Below, piece after piece: positions 1 through 14,100 of a DNA stretch of 64,000 nucleotides. The notes under the pieces are model-generated. The model saw nothing but the letters and a program-made list of their open reading frames with translations. It made no database searches and was not told where the DNA came from. This stretch comes from Nautilus pompilius (lineage: Eukaryota; Mollusca; Cephalopoda; Nautilida; Nautilidae): positions 327,001 through 391,000 of the forward strand of contig JACATO010001005.1 of assembly GCA_018389105.1 (NCBI GenBank), in the 5' to 3' direction. Position 1 is the stretch's first letter. The number at the start of each line of letters is the position of its first letter. The translations under genes and the position numbers were made by a program.

Positions 1-2033
1 AACAGAAAGGAAAAAGAAAGCAGTCCATAGTTTTAACATGGCCCCCCATCACACTTCAGCTTTGGACTCTCCGTTGAAACCCAGAGGTAGACCTGGGCCA
101 ATTGTTTTCCCCATTCAAGAAACCATCACTGTGGTACTACTATAGGATGCTAGCAGCACTTAGCGACCAAGGCACCACTATTTATGTCGTGATACTTTTC
201 TGGATTGCTCTCCAGGATTCTTCAGCCCCCAACCCTGACAGATAATCATTGTCAACATTCATGGGTTTTGACTCCAGGTATCTTGTGGTTAGCCAACAGG
301 TGAAGCATCACATTTGTTAAAATGTTTTTTTTTTTATGCGGACTGAATTTGAATTCTGTGAACCACTGGCTGCCGATTGAACATTTCAATTCAGGAATAT
401 TCGGAAGCACATTGTTCTTAGTGTTTGTCTCTCTCTTAGTTCTAAATGTCCTCTTTATTTTGAGATAAAGCTAGAATAAATATACAGTAAGTTATTCGGA
501 AATTTAAAAAAAAAAAAATTTAAAACTTGTTTGGTTGAGGTCATACTGCCTCTCTTCCTGCCTAGAATACATTCACATGCATTGCCAAATTGGGTTCAGA
601 TGCCACTACTTTCACTTGGCTAAAAAATTAACCACCCACCATCTGCAGGATGGTCTCTGAACTGTGTATATTGATTAATTCCTATAGATGTTTGATAATT
701 GGTAGTTTCAACATTGAAACAAAATCATAAATAGCTGTAATTTATGTTACATTCGAACTACAGACTAATCTTTGCTTTAAAGATAACAGCTTGGTTTTTA
801 TCAGTAAATCAGAAAAAGGACCTAATGTAGAAAAAAACAAAACAAATCAGTGTTTAATTTAATTTTCAAATAACCAGCAAAAAAAAATTGAAGTATTTTT
901 AATAAATGCTATTTTCTTTCAAGAAATCTATAGTATATTGTAAATGTGTGTGTGAGAGAGATGTATAATCAATTTCTTTATTCAGTAAGTGGTTTTGTGA
1001 TTTTTGAAAATGGCATGTTTCACTTAAGTGATATGAATTTAATATAGTTTCAAAATGAGACAATGTTGGAGTTCTAACAGGATTCCATATGCAAAAATGG
1101 CTAATTTAACAAAGTAATTATTAACCCATCACTATAAATTGCATCATACTTCATTGTTTATTTCTCTGCTGAGCTCACTTTACTGGCCCCTTTTAAGGCT
1201 ATAAAGTGCTAGAGAGAGGGTAGCATCTTATCATGTTTAATAAAATGTAAAATAAAAATAAAGTACCTCGATCACACTTTATTTCCAAGATCTTTTAAAT
1301 TGTAAAACTTCATATAGAGAGGAAACCTGTATAGACATACCACCTGAGATTCTACCTCAAGCAACATTTAAAACAATGATGTTTGTGTATCCTGAAAATA
1401 GCAGTGTATAGTGAAAGGAGGCCATGACATTTCTTTTGATCATGTGACTACAAAATTAGATGTAGCAGATTACACAGATGGAATCAATAGTGTTACCACC
1501 TTCATAAGCAAATCATCAGAAGTTTCAACAATAAGCTAAAGAAAATTGCAGTAGCTTGATTGCTTTATCTATTTTTCAGTTTCTGGTTCACTCATGGAAT
1601 GTGCCATGAACCTTGCAACTTGATATCCATTCACAGACCCACATTTTTCTGATTCTCTAATGCCGCATTGTCATCTACAGAGTATGATAGACAGGTAGCA
1701 TCTTTTTCAATGCTCAATTATGCATGTGCAGTCTGGGATAGGGCATAAATGCATCATGTTACTTATCTCTGATAAACGTTTCCAGACAGAAAAGAAGTAT
1801 GCTTATAGCATAGTACCTGATGGCTTTACTTTCAGGCAGTTAGCATAAAAGACAGAAACAATCCCAGTCTCTCTTAGAAGTGGTTATCAACTGATAAGTG
1901 AACTACATCACTGATTACAAGTGGTAGATCTACTGATTGCCATTGGTTTGTTCAGTCGTATCAAAGGAAAAATAGTTAAGAAGGCAATGTTCTTAACAAA
2001 TTTGTCACAGTGCATCTGTTTGTACCATTTCAG
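1..2033. other. G-alpha intron 1 (3' part), nothing recognised
   Basis: Non-coding AT-rich sequence ending in the polypyrimidine tract and AG before the P-loop exon. No first exon encoding an N-terminal MGC/MG-type helix was found here. Confidence 0.6.
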
Positions 2034-2125
2034 GAGCTGCAGAAAGTGGAAAGAGTACTTTGGTGAAACAGATGAAAATTATCCACAATGATGGGTTTTC
2101 ATTGGATGAGCTTCTATCATTCAAG
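2034..2125 (+). CDS. gnav1: G-alpha exon with P-loop
   Basis: Begins after a TTTCAG acceptor and ends at AAG|GTAAGT. It opens with two bases of a split glycine codon and encodes the P-loop GAAESGKST followed by LVKQMKIIH, the beta1-alpha1 region. The residue matching Ras Gly12 is alanine. Confidence 0.95.
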
Positions 2126-5100
2126 GTAAGTTAAAGGACTGCACCTCTATACTTCCCATTTGAGATCATCATATACAGCATATTAAAGAAGACTATCAAG
2201 TTCTTGAGACTTTCATGTATAATACTAGTATAATGCTTAAATGGGAATAGAACTCTTGAGTCCTGGAAAAAGCGAGCTTTCACTGACTATTGTATTTTTG
2301 TCTTATTGCTTTGATGTAACTGACTACAATGTCAACAAAAGCTCATTTCTTTCCCAATGATTCAATCCTTTTTTTCCATTTAAAGATGTTCATCTTAAGA
2401 CAGGTGGAAATGCCAGATCCATCTTTGGATTTATATAGTTACAGCAATTTTTAAAGCCTAACTGATATCTCTGATTTTTGCTTCTAACTTTAAAATAAAA
2501 AATTGTAGATACTGTTTAAAACAAAAAGAAACAAGCTTTCCTCTCACTAGATATTCTCAAAATAAATGGATACCATGTTTTTTTTCCTCTGGAGTGAATT
2601 GCTCTCTGTGAACAAAATAGCCAATCAGAAGCAAGAAATGTAACTGGCCAATCCGCTTCTTCCATACTCAAGTTGAATTTTTATTAGAAATCTGGATCTG
2701 AGAACTGATTTGTTTTGGTATTCTTATCTTAATCAGGAAATGAATATACATACAAATACAAGTCAGCCATGAAGACTCTAGTTTGTTGTCAGTTTAAAGA
2801 TATTTAGAAATCTTGCCTTAAGTGCTATTTAGTCAACTTAACATTGGCACAAAAATCATTAATGATCTGCTTTGCTTTATCATTATTGTTGTTGTTTACT
2901 TTAAATTGGGTAGTTTAAAAGATCTATCTCTCTATCATAGCTTCAAATAGAACGCCTCCCCTGATTACCCTCCTCAGTAAGCCAACCAACCTAATAGTTA
3001 ATTATGTACATGCACAAACAACAGATTTCACATGGTTAAGGGCTAGCTGTCTTACTCTTAATTATACTGGAACCAACAGGGTGTGTGTGTGTGTGTTCTC
3101 TCTGGTCTAGCTGCTCTGTAATTAGCCTGATTATTTCAGCACTTGTCCCTGGTTGTAATAGGCTGTGACAGTTAACAGTCAAAAGCATGAGTTCAACACT
3201 CCCTGTAGTTCCATTCACTGCTGAGCTCAGTCACATTCTATAGTAATTACTATTGAAAAATTGATATGTCTAAGAGGGGGGTGGGTGGGCATTGCTTGCT
3301 CTTATAATAAAATACTGTTAGATTGAGAAGGCTTTTAATATACAAGTCAATACATTTTAGATTTTGCAGAGCTCTCAGAAATCATCTGAGTTTGCTTTGA
3401 CGCCTTCACTTGGTATGTGGGTCTTTTAATGACTTGTTAAGCATTTGATCCACTAAGATAACAAGACCAGTGAAGGAGTGGGCTAGGTGAATTCTGAAAG
3501 CTCTGGGTTAGCAGTTGATGCTTGTGTAGGTGTTGGCAGGCTCTCTTGTTTTAATTTGCTGTAATTTGGATTGAATTTGTGGTCTATACATTGGTAGGCA
3601 CTGAATTGTGTTCAGATGGTAGGCTAAAGCATAAGCTAATGTGCCACGATAGGAATGTCTTTTAGTAAGAATTTTAAAGCTGCACTATGTTAAAACTAAC
3701 CTTACAATTTCATCAGATGATAGTGATGTTTGCAGCTGGGAATGTGTACCTGCTGGCATTATAGTTGATGTCTGACTTTGACCCTCTCAAAAGCCAAATA
3801 TAAATTTTTATTTTATTAATTTTATAAACTAGTTTTTTGTATTATCATTTGCTTGTGTTTCTGCCTTTAATACCAGAATAAAATGGAGAAGAAAAGGATT
3901 CTTTATTTTTTAAAATGTCAATATATTATTTTTATTTATTTTGAATAATACCTGAAACTTCAAAAGTTTGATGAAATTAGTGAAAGTTTTGCAACTACAT
4001 AATATGGCCCTTGGAAACATGAAATACTATTTTTTGCCTATTGAAAATTAAATATTTATAATGAATATCCAGTATTTTACTCTTTTGTTTGCTTGCAAAT
4101 TATTTAGACAGAAATTTATCTAAAGATATGCTTTATAAGATGTAGCATTTTAGCAGGAACACTGTTCAGACAAGCTGCTGTAAATTATGATTGAGTATTG
4201 CATAGTTGCAGACGGTCGTGTTATTCATTGAAATTAAACTTAGAATAGTATTTTCCACAAAATGTTGTTACTAAATACCTATTTTCCTGCCTATCTACAT
4301 AAAAATTAAAACAGATAAACAACTAATCCATTATAATTGCAGTTCAAAACTAACAAAAGACATGATTCACTATATGAAACTATTTATCTATTGAAGGCAG
4401 CATCTAGTCAGAATTGCAGTAAAAAAGAAAGAAAAATTGTGTCTGTGTGAATTTTTATTTTGCTGATATATAATTGTGTATTTTCTAATTTGAATAAAGT
4501 GATAAATTGTTTTTGTAGTTTACCAAGAGCTTTTTATTCTATGATAATGTTTGATAGAGAGGTGTCAAGTGTGGGATAAAGTCTTTGGTTTAGCAATCAG
4601 CATTTTAAAGCTGGGACCAGTTATTCTAGTTTGCTGCCATCTTGAATTGCAGCACTATTAGTAATTTCTGTGACAGTCTAAATAGATTAAGTTGTTCTAT
4701 TTCTTGTTTAATAGAATTTAAATGTTGGCAGTTTGCACTGGCATTTCCTTAGAGACACTTTCCATACTGATATCGTTTTTGAATCATGTTCCTGCTAATG
4801 TCTTAAAGCTGACAGTAGGCAGGCTATCTCTAGAAAATGATGGTTATGAGTGAGGTTAGTTGTAGTGAAATTTATTGAGTAGATGAATTATACATTAAAA
4901 AAATATTACTCAAACCTTTAAGTTACATTTTTAATCTCATTCTTTATATATAATTGTGATTTTTGCTTTATTCTACATTACTGTTCCTCTCCCCAGCACA
5001 ACCAACAATTGACCATGTGTTTTAAAAAATGAGTTGTAACTTTAAAATATTTGGCCAGGAAAAAAAAACAAACAAACACAAACTGGTTTCCAAATCAACA

Positions 5101-8100
5101 TTCTTGAGATAGTAGAAAGGCTTGTGATACCAGATAGGTCTGAAAGGATACAAAGAGGCTCTGTGCTCATAAAAAGTTGGAGAGGAAAGGAGTGAGCTGG
5201 TTATTGATTTAGTGCTCTCAGGTTGTGTAATGTATCCTGTCCCTTCTGCTTCCTTCCTAACTCTCAGCATGATTGTCAAGTCAACAAGGTATACAGTCTT
5301 GACTTTTAATGAAATCAGATGGTTTCTTTTAGTGTTCAGTCTAGGGGAGGGTGGGTCCTGGATTTTTTAAAAAGTCCATATCTTCAGAAAGAAGAAACCA
5401 AACTTTGAACCAGAAAACAGCTGTCTTATCTACACATCTACACTTTGGTTATATGTGTATACATTATTGGCCATTTTCAAAAAATAGCTGGGCATTGTGG
5501 GTAAATTTGAAATGTCCTCACCCCCCCCAAGATTAATCAGTCTCCTGTTTTATTATTGACTAAATTATATTTATATATTGTCTCAGTGGTTAATATAAAT
5601 TCTGTCCAAAGATTGACAAAACTCTCCTCATCAAAAAGGAAAAAATAATGTGTTGTTCAGTTACCTAAGTTTTCTCTTAATAATCTTACAAGTTTAGTGA
5701 ACATATGATATATTAGCCAACTTATTTACAAGGTTTGTATTTTATTCTTTAGTTTATTTGCTGAAATATATTTGTTTCTTTTAGAATAAGGTGATTGACT
5801 CTATACTAACTAATCAGTCCACAGAGAGATGTTTAAAAAAAAAATCTAAGTTTTCCCAAGGTCATGTAAATTTTCAAGCATTGATCAAAACTCTAGAGAG
5901 CAGAGGGTGGTGTTAGGGTAACTAAGAATGAATAGGTAATTCCTAAAGTGCTAGGGGAAAGGATTTAAGCCACTGACAATTAGACAATTATTTCTACAGT
6001 CAAGTCTAGAGAAGCCAACAAACTGTTCAGCAATAGTAAGGCTTTCTTATAACTTACTGCAGAGGTAGAGAGAACATTAGATTGCTCTGGACATGAAAAC
6101 TGTAGTAGTATCACATTTTACCAGAATGTTTCCGGGTCTCAACCTTTTGGAGTATGCTGAATAATTAAAAATAGTAGACATACCAAGTTTGAATTTGAGG
6201 TGTTTAAAGAGGATACCTATTAAGAGAAGTTTTTTAAGTAATTAAGGGTAGATTTTTTTTTAGTATGTCATTGGGGCCCAAATGGGTTTTCAGCTATCTC
6301 CAGTTACAAATACTAGGGAAATATTAAAAACTAACTAAGATTTTGGCATGGCTAATGCCAGCCAGAGTAGTTAGTATTAATCAAGTTAACAATTATATTG
6401 GTCAGAGACTTCTGTCTCTTTGTAATTATTAAACTAACTAATTTCAAAAAAGCAAATGTTTAGTTTTGAGCAGCTTCCACAGCATTATCTTATCAGAACA
6501 CTTTCTTAGTTGTTGGAGGAGAGAAACTTTGGATTCTGTAAACTCGCCTCTAAAAAATTTGCATGAAATACTGGTTTACTCTTTAGAACCAAATTTCATA
6601 TATTAAAACAAAGACAGACCTTCACAAAGATCACTTGGTGGGGTGATTGTACTAAAAGTAGTAGCCAGAACATAATTAATTAAAGGCAAACCCTTATTCA
6701 GATACCTTGTAAGTAAAATCTCAGGTTTATGTTGTTGCCTTTGTGCATTAGCGAGAATACCATAAATTTTACTCCACATGTGGAAGTGTAGTAGCCATAG
6801 CAAATGGAGTCTGCCCTAAATAGAACTGTGACAGAGTTCTTCACAGAAGTGGGTATGATGTTCTGAAAAATAAAATATACATGTGCAACTGCAGCATGTT
6901 TATAGTTAGTCTATCATCCATTAGACAAGTGTGAAACATTTCAACTGCAGAAACAACTTGATTAAAGACTTGCCACATTTAGGCAGCAAGCTGCCAAGTT
7001 CTGTGATACCTGGAAACAAAATGCGTACACTGCCACCTGTAGAGTAGAACAACACTACTGATGGTTATAAGTGGGCAACTATTTTTGATTCTTATTTAAA
7101 AAGAAAACTGGAACAAACTTTTTGCTGACTCATGTAGGAAGAAAGCAAATGGTGGCTGTGATTTTATGGTTTGCTGCCCTTTTAGGATGAATTGATCTAT
7201 AGCCAAATTAAAGGTGAAACGAAAAGCCACACATACTATATGTATGTGTACAACAAATTTACTTCAGTTTTTCCTGAAATTTGTTTTGTAGTTAAAGCTT
7301 TGGCAATTAGGAACTGCCATTTGTTCATATGTCATAAATCCTTAGCTTTTCTACTTGTGGTTTAAGCTGACAAGTTAAATGACCCTTAATTGTACCAGAT
7401 TGGGCTATTAATTTAGATTTCAGACTTCTGCTGACCCCCAATTAGGACTGAGAATTTGGTTGCATACTTTAAATCTTTCTTTGTCATGTCACAGATAAAA
7501 AGTGGCTGACATTTTGCTCATGTTAGGAGGAGCCCCCCACTGATGCTGAATGGTTGATTGGGGAAAGATTGAGTCGTTTTGAATGGTGGGTATAAATTTT
7601 GGACAACAATAAATCTTGGTTTTATAGGAGGACAAGAAAAAATATATTAACTTGTAACAATTAAAAAATGTTTTTTTTTTATATAGACACGAGGCAGGTG
7701 GAAAAGAGTTAATGCTCAAAGATGCTCTGGTTTTAATTGCCACAGAATAGATGGATCAGAAATGAGAATCTCAATAAAAGGAATTGTAGCTGGTTATTTT
7801 GCATTGCTTTATTTTTAAGTCGTGAGTAATCATGTTCTGGGATTGGAGAAGTATTCTTCTGAGTACTTTCAACATCCCCAGCCCTAGCTGGATCAGTTCT
7901 GATGGCGTTTTCAGTTTAAACCATCCTAGTTAGCTGTGTTTATGTGTATACGTGCATGCTTCTATCTCTCCTCGCCTTTCGACTTTCTTAGCAGAAACTA
8001 ATCCTGTTAGAACATTTCCTTTAGCAGTTGTCTCTTTTTGTACAGGTTGACAGTAGCAGAAAAATAAAAGTGAGCGTTATTTTGTCCTTTCCTATAGAAT

Positions 8101-11100
8101 GGGAAATCTAGAGATGTTAGAATGGGTGTGAAGAAGAATATCGATTGTTTTTTATTTTGGTACGCTATTCTACTGCTACTAGTAATGCCATACTCATGGC
8201 AAACATTTTCAGATCAATATATACAAATGTAGCCGATTTTGATTTCTTTTGTTTCAGGGAATTCCAAAATTCCTTGTGTCATGTGGAGTTTGACCTTATT
8301 GACTGGCTAAAAGGCCAATGGTTAAGAGTTGTCACCACAAAGCCTTTTGTATTCCATGACCTTTTGTTGCTTTGTCTCACAGGAGAATTTCCAAGTGTTC
8401 TTGGTATTTGCTAGGATTCTGATCCTGCATTGTGAGATTTAAACAAAGAAATGGTTCTTTGTCCTCTGTCCAGTAAAGACAGATATCAGGTATAAACTTG
8501 CATGGTGGAGGGGGGGATTTGGGAGTACACTAGAAAGTGACTACTGGCATTACATGATCAGATATTCTCTACCTTATCTTGGTCACCAGAAAATTTTCCA
8601 GAAATTAATGGAGAAGGAAATTCTTTATATCATCGGCTACGCTGAAAAGCATCCTCTAAAAACAGGGGGAGGGTTGCAATACGTCAATTAGGTATATCCT
8701 ATATTTTCACACATGGGTAAATGTGATTTAGGCACATGGTGGCCATGGTAACCATGCATGCTCATTGCATTTGCTTTTTTTTTTGTTTTGCATATTTCAG
8801 ATTTCTCTCTCAATTTGAAGGTCATGCTTGCTTAGATACAGTGTCATATGGAATTTTAAATATTTTCAGCTGTTGTTTAACACATTTTAGTAATTTTTGA
8901 AAAATGGTTGTGTAGTACTAAAATTTACACGTTTGCCAAAAACTTAAAAAAAATTCATATACACAGATAACAGAATTTTCTTTTGACCTTACATTTGATT
9001 TGATGTGGTCAGATTAACGCCTTATTCAGGAAAATACAGGTAGAGATGGCACTGTTTGATGTGTTCCTCCACGTGTTCAATGTGTCTGTTCTGCTGTAGC
9101 AGCCGGAATATTGTTATGAATCAAGTATAAATCTGAAAGCAAAAACAGTTTATAAGAAACAGTAAATTATTTTTTCAACTCAACAAGACTTCCTAGATAA
9201 TTCTGTGTATTGAATTTTTCTGTTCACACACAAGATGGAGGGAAAAAACCCACGTATTAACAAGTTAAAATAGAAATCTTTTCCCCTTTTCATGCTCTCT
9301 CCTTTTAACTTGCCCCCTCAGCAGTATGTCTACCATTAAGAGTTCTATCATCGTTTTGGCCTTTTCTGGAAAGATGAAGAATTAAAAAAAAAAAAAGTAA
9401 CATCTGGTAGTTATCTTGCTTCTCTCAAGCTTAAGTTGCAGCATCTCTATAAAGTTGGGTGCACTTTGTGATGGGTTATAGACCCCGTGGTTATTGAATT
9501 GGAATGATAGAAATTTAACAGAATATCCTCTTCCTTATGTTAAGAGGAGGAATGAACAACGGGGAACTGTATTGTATGCCTTGGCGGGGGAATTATTTTG
9601 GAATATAACAATTATTTGGTGGTTTTTATCATTCCATCATGGTCTCTTGTCTTGGTACCATGGTTGCAGATAACCCAGGGTCTAAGTCCTTTCAAATGAA
9701 ATTTTAAAAAGGCACATGAGTTGGGGTGGTGGAGAAAAACTGCTCCTTTGCATGACATTTGCAGTATCTCATAAATTTTGTTAGATGTAGAGAACAGTGT
9801 AATATCAGTAAAAAAGAAAATTACATTGTTGCATTTCCACAACAATTTTAGAAAATAGCGGAGAGCCTGGGGAAAAATCAACATCAGTAAAATAACTGGA
9901 TGCAATGTGGTGTGTTTAACAGATTCCCGAGACCAAGCAGGGTATAATCATGAACTTTCCAATAACATACCCTATATAATATATTTTAGTGTATGACTAT
10001 TAGAAAATATGTACACAACAATGGGTTACAATGTGCGGGAACTTTGCTGATGCACTAGTCTCTTCATCAAATATCTTCTCCAATGTTCTCACTGACTGGT
10101 TCCTTTACAGATTTAGGCACTCCTCTTTAATCCTACCTGGCCTCCAGTGTAGTAGACAGGCTATATTAGCCAAGTAGAAGTGGGCCAGCAACTCCTTCCT
10201 TGCTTGCTTGCTTTTTTAATCCAGGAAAGCTGGTACAGGATAAATTAGGCTTCTCTTGGGGGTGTGGGGAGGAGGAGACATATTTCATGTGACTGGAGTT
10301 GAAGCAAGAGTGAACAGTGAAAGAAAGCACTTGCTGACTAAACTGGCTCTGTTGGTTCTCTTTAGTTGAGAGTTGTGAAGTATTTAAAGCAAAAAAAAAA
10401 AAGAAAAAAGTGTGTTTGGAGGAGGAAAATTCCCAGATGACTTGCAAAAAAGAAAAAAAAATTGCCAGAAATGACACAAGTTTTGTCATCATGAGCTGTG
10501 TATACCAACAACCGAAGCCATCTAATTAAGCAAGACCAGGTTCTCTCCTCTGGTCAGGTACACAGTTCGTCTGCCACTGATACATCTGACATTTACTATG
10601 AAATGACAATTATTAATACTGTATAAGTTCAGATAAGTACAAATAATTGCCTGCCTTTGAGGTTTAGCCTTTCAGTTGTCAGTGTGCTATAATTGTTTGT
10701 TTTACAAGTATTATCTTTCTCGTCAGAAATTAAATAGAATAAAAAGCACTATAATTATTTTCTGCTATTTAATACCATTAATCTCTGAAGCTGTGTGTGG
10801 AATATATATAAGGTAATGTTTCAAACCTCTGGTAAAAAGTTAACCTTATTTTTCTTACACCCTGCTTCAACACCGTATGGAGGCTACAGGAGATAACTTA
10901 AATTAGTAAGAATGTTTATATAAAGTGCACCTGTTACTATTTGGTGCTACTCATTTTTCCCACTCATAGTAGTGAAAATATTAATGAGGAAGGGAAACCT
11001 ACCTTGTTCGCTTCTCTTAAACAGATGCTAGGTTTTACAAGGTTTAGAGAATGGTTGGATCCAGTTATGCACTTAGTCATCTTTCTAGTTTTTCTTTTTC

Positions 11101-14100
11101 TTCTAAACTGGAATTTGTCCACTTAATTCTTATGCTTAGTGAAAACTGACCATTAATTTGATACCATTCCTGTTGTACTCAGTGTTTAGGATGAAATACT
11201 TGTTGAAAACAGGCTGTTGCTGTGACATTATTCAATCCTGTTACTTTGTACAGTTAGTTAGAACCAAAGAATCTTTTATACTTATAAGCTGGGGTGTAGT
11301 TGAGAGGATGCCATTTCCATGTTGTTACAAGAAGAGATACTGTTTCCTACCCAACCTTTTTCTACTTGGAGCCATTTCCCACATACTTTAGGTCCAATAG
11401 CACTGGATCTTTACTGCCATTTAGTGGAAACGAAATATCAGTTAACTTGCATGCTGAATAAAGGCAAATTAATTAGGTGCACATGTGCACAATGTAATGA
11501 TTATTGAATTTTAGAATCCCACAAATCATTGCATTTCCGGTTAAAGCTACAATGAAAAGAGAAACTTCTACCACAAATGACTTCCCTGAGACGACAGGAA
11601 ATGAAGACAGCAAATCTGCTTCATCTGTGACCACAAACAAAACTCAGTGAGATACGTATTACAGCAAAGATGGACTGCGTAGATAGCAGCTGCCCACTAC
11701 CTATCCATGCAAGCAAAGATGTATCTGATCATGAAGTTGGTCTAAGAGATTCAGAGGAAGAAACAGCAAGGCTATACCACCTTCGGTGAAGTAAAAAAAA
11801 AAAAAAAAAAAGCATCCCAGTCAGTGTGGCACACAATGAATAAGATTTAATGAGTAAACTCTGAAGACATACCTAATCCTGTCAAAATTCAAAGGTACCT
11901 ATGACTAACTGGCCTGATATTTGGTTGGTTGATATGTGGGTAAGAAAGGATTATCCTTAGATAATGTGCATTGATGGTAAGCTTGGATGCAGTAGCTACA
12001 GCAAAGTTTCTTCCTTAGCAGTGCAGAAGAGTAAAAGAACATTTTCATAGCAGCAGATTGGGTGGAGTACCCTGCCAGCTTTTCTGGATCTAGCTGATTG
12101 GCTCAACTAGCATCTCAGTGGAAGAATGTGTGCAAAAACAAAGAATCGACAGCACATAATCTAGCTGCAAAGATTATGCTGGAAACAGAACAAGAAACGA
12201 TAGAACAAACAGTTGACAGAATGGCAAATTCAAAGATTGAAGTGACAAAGTTAGCTGGCATACTTCATTGCACAAAATAACAGACCCCATTCCAAACACC
12301 CTGATAGTTCTTTGATTTGGTCTGCATTTATGATGTGCACTGCTACAAACATGATGGACAATATCATGTTTGAAATATACAAAAATGCCTGTGCTTGGAT
12401 TAAGGAGAGTGGTAGAGAGATTTCCTTTTTGTTGATGAATCAAAAGAGACTTGAATGCTCAGCATGATTATCTTCCAGGAATGTGAGACCTTAAAGGAGG
12501 AAAATCCTTATTCCATTTCCTGACCTGACTGAACTAGAGGATTAAACTGCAAAGACTATTGTGGAAACTGCTGAAATGTCTCAAGCATTACAGGTTAAAA
12601 TATGACTATTTGAGGAGAAATCTTGTGGTATTTGCATTTGATGGTGCAGCATTATGCTATCTGGTCAATAAATACCCAGATATCATAGTTTAACACTGTT
12701 TGAATTGCAGGCTGAAATTGGAAATTGCTGACTCAATCAGTGAAGTAACTCTCGTAAGTAATTTACAACATCCTAAAAATGAGAGAGAACAGATTGTACC
12801 AAAGAAGTTGGTAAGCAGCTAAGACACAATTTTGAGTCCGCTTGGTGGTGAGTTCATAATGCATAATGCATTGATCCATCAGCCTGAAATAACTACAAGT
12901 TATTGTGCTGTCAGTTTGAAACTTTGAAAAAGTGTTTCTGGGGTGTTGGAAAGAATTATTCACTTGGTTTTATTGGTGAATCAAAGCCTAATGTATGACA
13001 TTGCATGAGCTATCAAACCTGTTTGAATCGCTACAACATTGAGAAGCATTCTTGGTGTATGCATACAAACAGCTGCAACATGTGATGAGGACATGGTCCA
13101 AGGACGATAGAAGTCAGTCAGGCTGTCCAGAACCATAAAGGCATGAGTGTTACACTAGCTGAAAACAGGATGTTCATGATCATCAATGAAAAAAAATTTC
13201 TGACGAGCTGGGTTAGCCAATCTGAATAAAGAAATGTTGACAGGACATAGCGGTGAGTAGAATATGCTGATTGTGGCTGAAAGCAGGTCGTCAATTTGTA
13301 ATGGGAATACAAACAAGGTGTGTAAATCACAACAGCAGGGATGTTTGGAGATGCCTCTAGGCCATGGCAATCCAAAAGTTTTGGTTCATGGGCATAATAC
13401 CAACTTGAACATAGATCAAATAGCTGATGAAATTAAATCAAATAATAATGTTTAATATTAGTGTTGAATGCCTTATAAATTATCCTGTGTATGCAGTGTA
13501 TAAATATAATGTGTTTTAGCATAAGCAACTTTTTCATGATATTTTTTTTATCTAATATGTATTTTCAAGTGTTTGTGCATTTGTTTGTTACTATTTCATA
13601 ACCAACCACAGCACCTAGAGGCTCCAGATTTTGGGTGGAGGTATTTCAGAATCTGGGCACAGTTTTAAGCTACAGCACATTGGCCTAAAGCCATTTTTTC
13701 CCCATGCAGCACCAAGTAGCTCTGCTAGTTCTGATATACTCAATAGTAAATTATAAACATCTAACACTGATTACATGAAGAAAATCTATATATGAATTTG
13801 ATTTACTAAAAATATTTTAATAATTTTTATCATTCACAACCCCAACTATTTCATATTAATTTATTTTGGTTACTTTGAGTTGAGGGATGTGTAATTACTT
13901 TTCATAATTTGATTATATCTTGGTTGTAATTTAGGCAGATATGCAATATTGAGTGCAGATGTTCATCATTTAGCTTTGACCTTACTTTAGACTCGTTGAT
14001 CTTTATTTCAGATGTGTGTTCATATAGATCCAAGCTGCCAAAGAGATTAGGGATTTTCTTAGCATTAACTAAAAGCATAGGATGCCCATTGGTCCATCTT

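Noticed and set aside
3079-3095. GT microsatellite
   Set aside because: Short, ordinary intronic simple repeat without further signal.
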